This document shows, piece by piece, positions 62,818 to 64,000 of a stretch of 64,000 nt of DNA. Each line of letters begins with the position of its first letter. Positions within the stretch are counted from its first letter, which is position 1. The notes below the pieces were generated by a model that ran no database searches, had not been told where the DNA came from, and was given only the letters and a program-made list of their open reading frames with translations. Origin of the DNA: Nioella nitratireducens (GTDB lineage: Bacteria > Pseudomonadota > Alphaproteobacteria > Rhodobacterales > Rhodobacteraceae); the NCBI RefSeq assembly GCF_001879715.1, contig NZ_MNBW01000008.1, positions 1 to 64,000 on the forward strand. The letters are read 5' to 3'. Position numbers and translations under genes: made by a program.

Positions 62818-63330
62818 ATGGCCGAAGAAAACGGGACCGATACCCCCGAAGCAGCAGACACAGCAGCACAGCAACCCGTCCTGCCCAAGATGCAGGTTCT
62901 GGCACAGTTCATCCGCGACATGTCGTTTGAAAACATCGCGGCCCAGAAGGCGTTGCAGGGCAATACGCAGCCCGAGATTCAGGTTCAGGTCGGGGTCGAG
63001 GCGCGAAAGCGGTCGACGGAAAACCAGTATGACGTGATCGTCAAACTCAAGATCGACAGCAAGACCAAGGAAGATGGCGCACAGATCTTCCTGATCGAGC
63101 TGGACTATGCCGGCGTCTTCCAGGTCGAGAACGTGACCGAGCAGCAGTTGCACCCGTTCCTGCACATCGAGTGCCCGCGGATGTTGTTCCCCTTCATTCG
63201 CCGTATCGTGTCGGACCTGTCGCGCGACGGTGGCTTCCCTCCGCTGAACCTCGACAACATGGATTTCGTGCAGATCTATCGTAACCAATTGGCCCGCGCC
63301 GCACAGGCCAAGCCGCACGCCGACGCCTGA
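62818..63330 (+). CDS. secB: Protein-export chaperone SecB
   Basis: 170 residues. After an acidic lead comes LPKMQVLAQFIRDMSFENIAAQKAL, the start of the SecB fold; the core includes VIVKLKIDSKTKEDGAQIFLIELDYAGVFQVEN and HIECPRMLFPFIRRIVSDLSRDGGFPPLNLDNMDFVQIY. SecB keeps preproteins unfolded and passes them to SecA. GGAG lies 7 bases before ATG 62818. It ends one base before the stop of dnaQ on the other strand. Confidence 0.96.
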   Translation: MAEENGTDTPEAADTAAQQPVLPKMQVLAQFIRDMSFENIAAQKALQGNTQPEIQVQVGVEARKRSTENQYDVIVKLKIDSKTKEDGAQIFLIELDYAGVFQVENVTEQQLHPFLHIECPRMLFPFIRRIVSDLSRDGGFPPLNLDNMDFVQIYRNQLARAAQAKPHADA

Positions 63331-64000
63331 TCAGCCGAATTTCTTCCAGACAGCGCCGTCGCCCAACTCTTCTACGAAAGAGACATGGGCGGCGGCTTCT
63401 TCTTGCGTGATCCGCGCGGGCAGGGGCGTTGAGCGCGGGCGCGGGCGCCAGTCTTCGGTCACTTGTCCCTCGGTTTGGCGGCCGGTGGTCACTTGGAGTG
63501 CGAAATCAGGCTGCCGCCCGCCGATCAGCTCCAGATACACCTCTGCCAGAATTTCCGAGTCGAGCAATGCCCCGTGCTTTTCACGGCTGCTGTTATCGAT
63601 TCCAAAACGGCGGCACAGCGCATCGAGGGATGCCGGCGACCCCGGAAACCTGCGCCGCGCGATGGCCAGCGTATCCAGGGCCCGATCCCAGGGGATTTGT
63701 GGCAAGCCAAGCCAACGAAGCTCGGCGTTCAGGAATTTCATGTCAAAACTGGCGTTATGAATGATCAACTTGGAATCGCCACCGATGAATTCCAGGAACT
63801 GTTGGCCAAACGCTGAAAAAACAGGTTTGTCCTTGAGTGTGATCTCGCCGGGCTTTGCGTCCCGCGCCCCGGATTCCAGAAGGTCAGGGCCGATGCCGTG
63901 CACGCCAAAGGCCTCATCCGGCATTGACCGATCAGGGTTGATATAGACGTGAAACGTGCCGCCCGTGGGCAGGTGGTTATAAAGCTCGATAGCCCCGATT
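63331..64000 (-). CDS. dnaQ: DNA polymerase III epsilon subunit, N-terminus beyond window
   Basis: The proofreading exonuclease of the replicative polymerase, partial. Reading the minus strand inward from 64000, the frame is open as IGAIELYNHLPTGGTFHVYI, NPDRSMPDEAFGVHG and so on, so the protein starts outside the window; an internal ATG at 63924 is not the real start. ExoII shows as IIHNASFDMKFLNAELRWLGL and ExoIII as SSREKHGALLDSEILAEVYLELIGG. The first motif (FDTET) must lie beyond the edge. The C-terminal 60 residues are a typical linker and polymerase-binding tail. Convergent with secB. Confidence 0.94.
   Translation of the reverse strand, partial: IGAIELYNHLPTGGTFHVYINPDRSMPDEAFGVHGIGPDLLESGARDAKPGEITLKDKPVFSAFGQQFLEFIGGDSKLIIHNASFDMKFLNAELRWLGLPQIPWDRALDTLAIARRRFPGSPASLDALCRRFGIDNSSREKHGALLDSEILAEVYLELIGGRQPDFALQVTTGRQTEGQVTEDWRPRPRSTPLPARITQEEAAAHVSFVEELGDGAVWKKFG

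Overview
The window is a compact, GC-rich stretch of chromosome from an alphaproteobacterium, most likely a member of the Rhodobacteraceae (Roseobacter group). The reasons are a PetP/PetR regulator pair, a histone-deacetylase/xseB/ispA/dxs cluster, DUF2794, DUF6478 and DUF1636 proteins, a YlxR-L7Ae fusion between nusA and infB, and the order dnaQ, secB, fxsA, Tim44-like, mltA, smr, hslUV. About 66 genes are packed with short gaps and many 4-base overlaps. I saw no rRNA, tRNA, CRISPR array or prophage. The only mobile DNA is the end of an IS3-type element at bases 1-126, which stops 14 bases before an unusual tandem operator-like repeat in front of ilvD.

Layout. 1-8500: IS end; ilvD and a class IV aminotransferase; asd; a ribbon-helix-helix-like protein; beta carbonic anhydrase; an M17 aminopeptidase coupled to an NlpC/P60 peptidase; DUF2794. 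8500-17100: a strongly structured non-coding stretch (possible small RNA or leader), a quinone-oxidoreductase-like gene of lower GC, ilvE, petP-petR, two adjacent histone-deacetylase-like genes, xseB-ispA-dxs. 17100-29600: radC, a secreted unknown, map, mscS, sfsA, a four-gene unit (cinA-like, GNAT, AhpD-like, OmpA-like), a LysR regulator, fadH and three proteins of unknown function. 29500-41400: a second ilvD, a CPBP protease, accD-folC, an AttEFGH/Lol-like export operon, a cobalamin riboswitch driving a DUF1636 gene, an IclR regulator and zapE. 41500-49300: an MFS carrier, then a formaldehyde-oxidation neighbourhood (fghA with a HAD phosphatase and an ornithine-cyclodeaminase-like gene; glutathione-dependent formaldehyde dehydrogenase), an AEC carrier, a TetR regulator and a NYN nuclease. 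49400-64000: the rimP-nusA-ylxR-infB operon behind a promoter and terminator-like leader, a cytochrome c, hslVU, a lipoprotein hydrolase, an MFS carrier, smr, mltA, a Tim44-like protein, fxsA, secB and the C-terminal part of dnaQ.

Metabolic links. Branched-chain amino acid synthesis is represented three times (two ilvD genes of different iron-sulfur classes, and ilvE), isoprenoid synthesis by ispA and dxs, and C1 detoxification by adhC and fghA. The gene content looks like ordinary core chromosome and I do not see a convincing new multi-gene defence or metabolic system. The signals most worth a second look are non-coding: the tandem 22-base dyads before ilvD, the hairpin pair at 8640-8732, the 11-base tandem repeats at 34662-34705, the cobalamin riboswitch with a candidate ribosome-site-masking helix, and a candidate attenuator before rimP.
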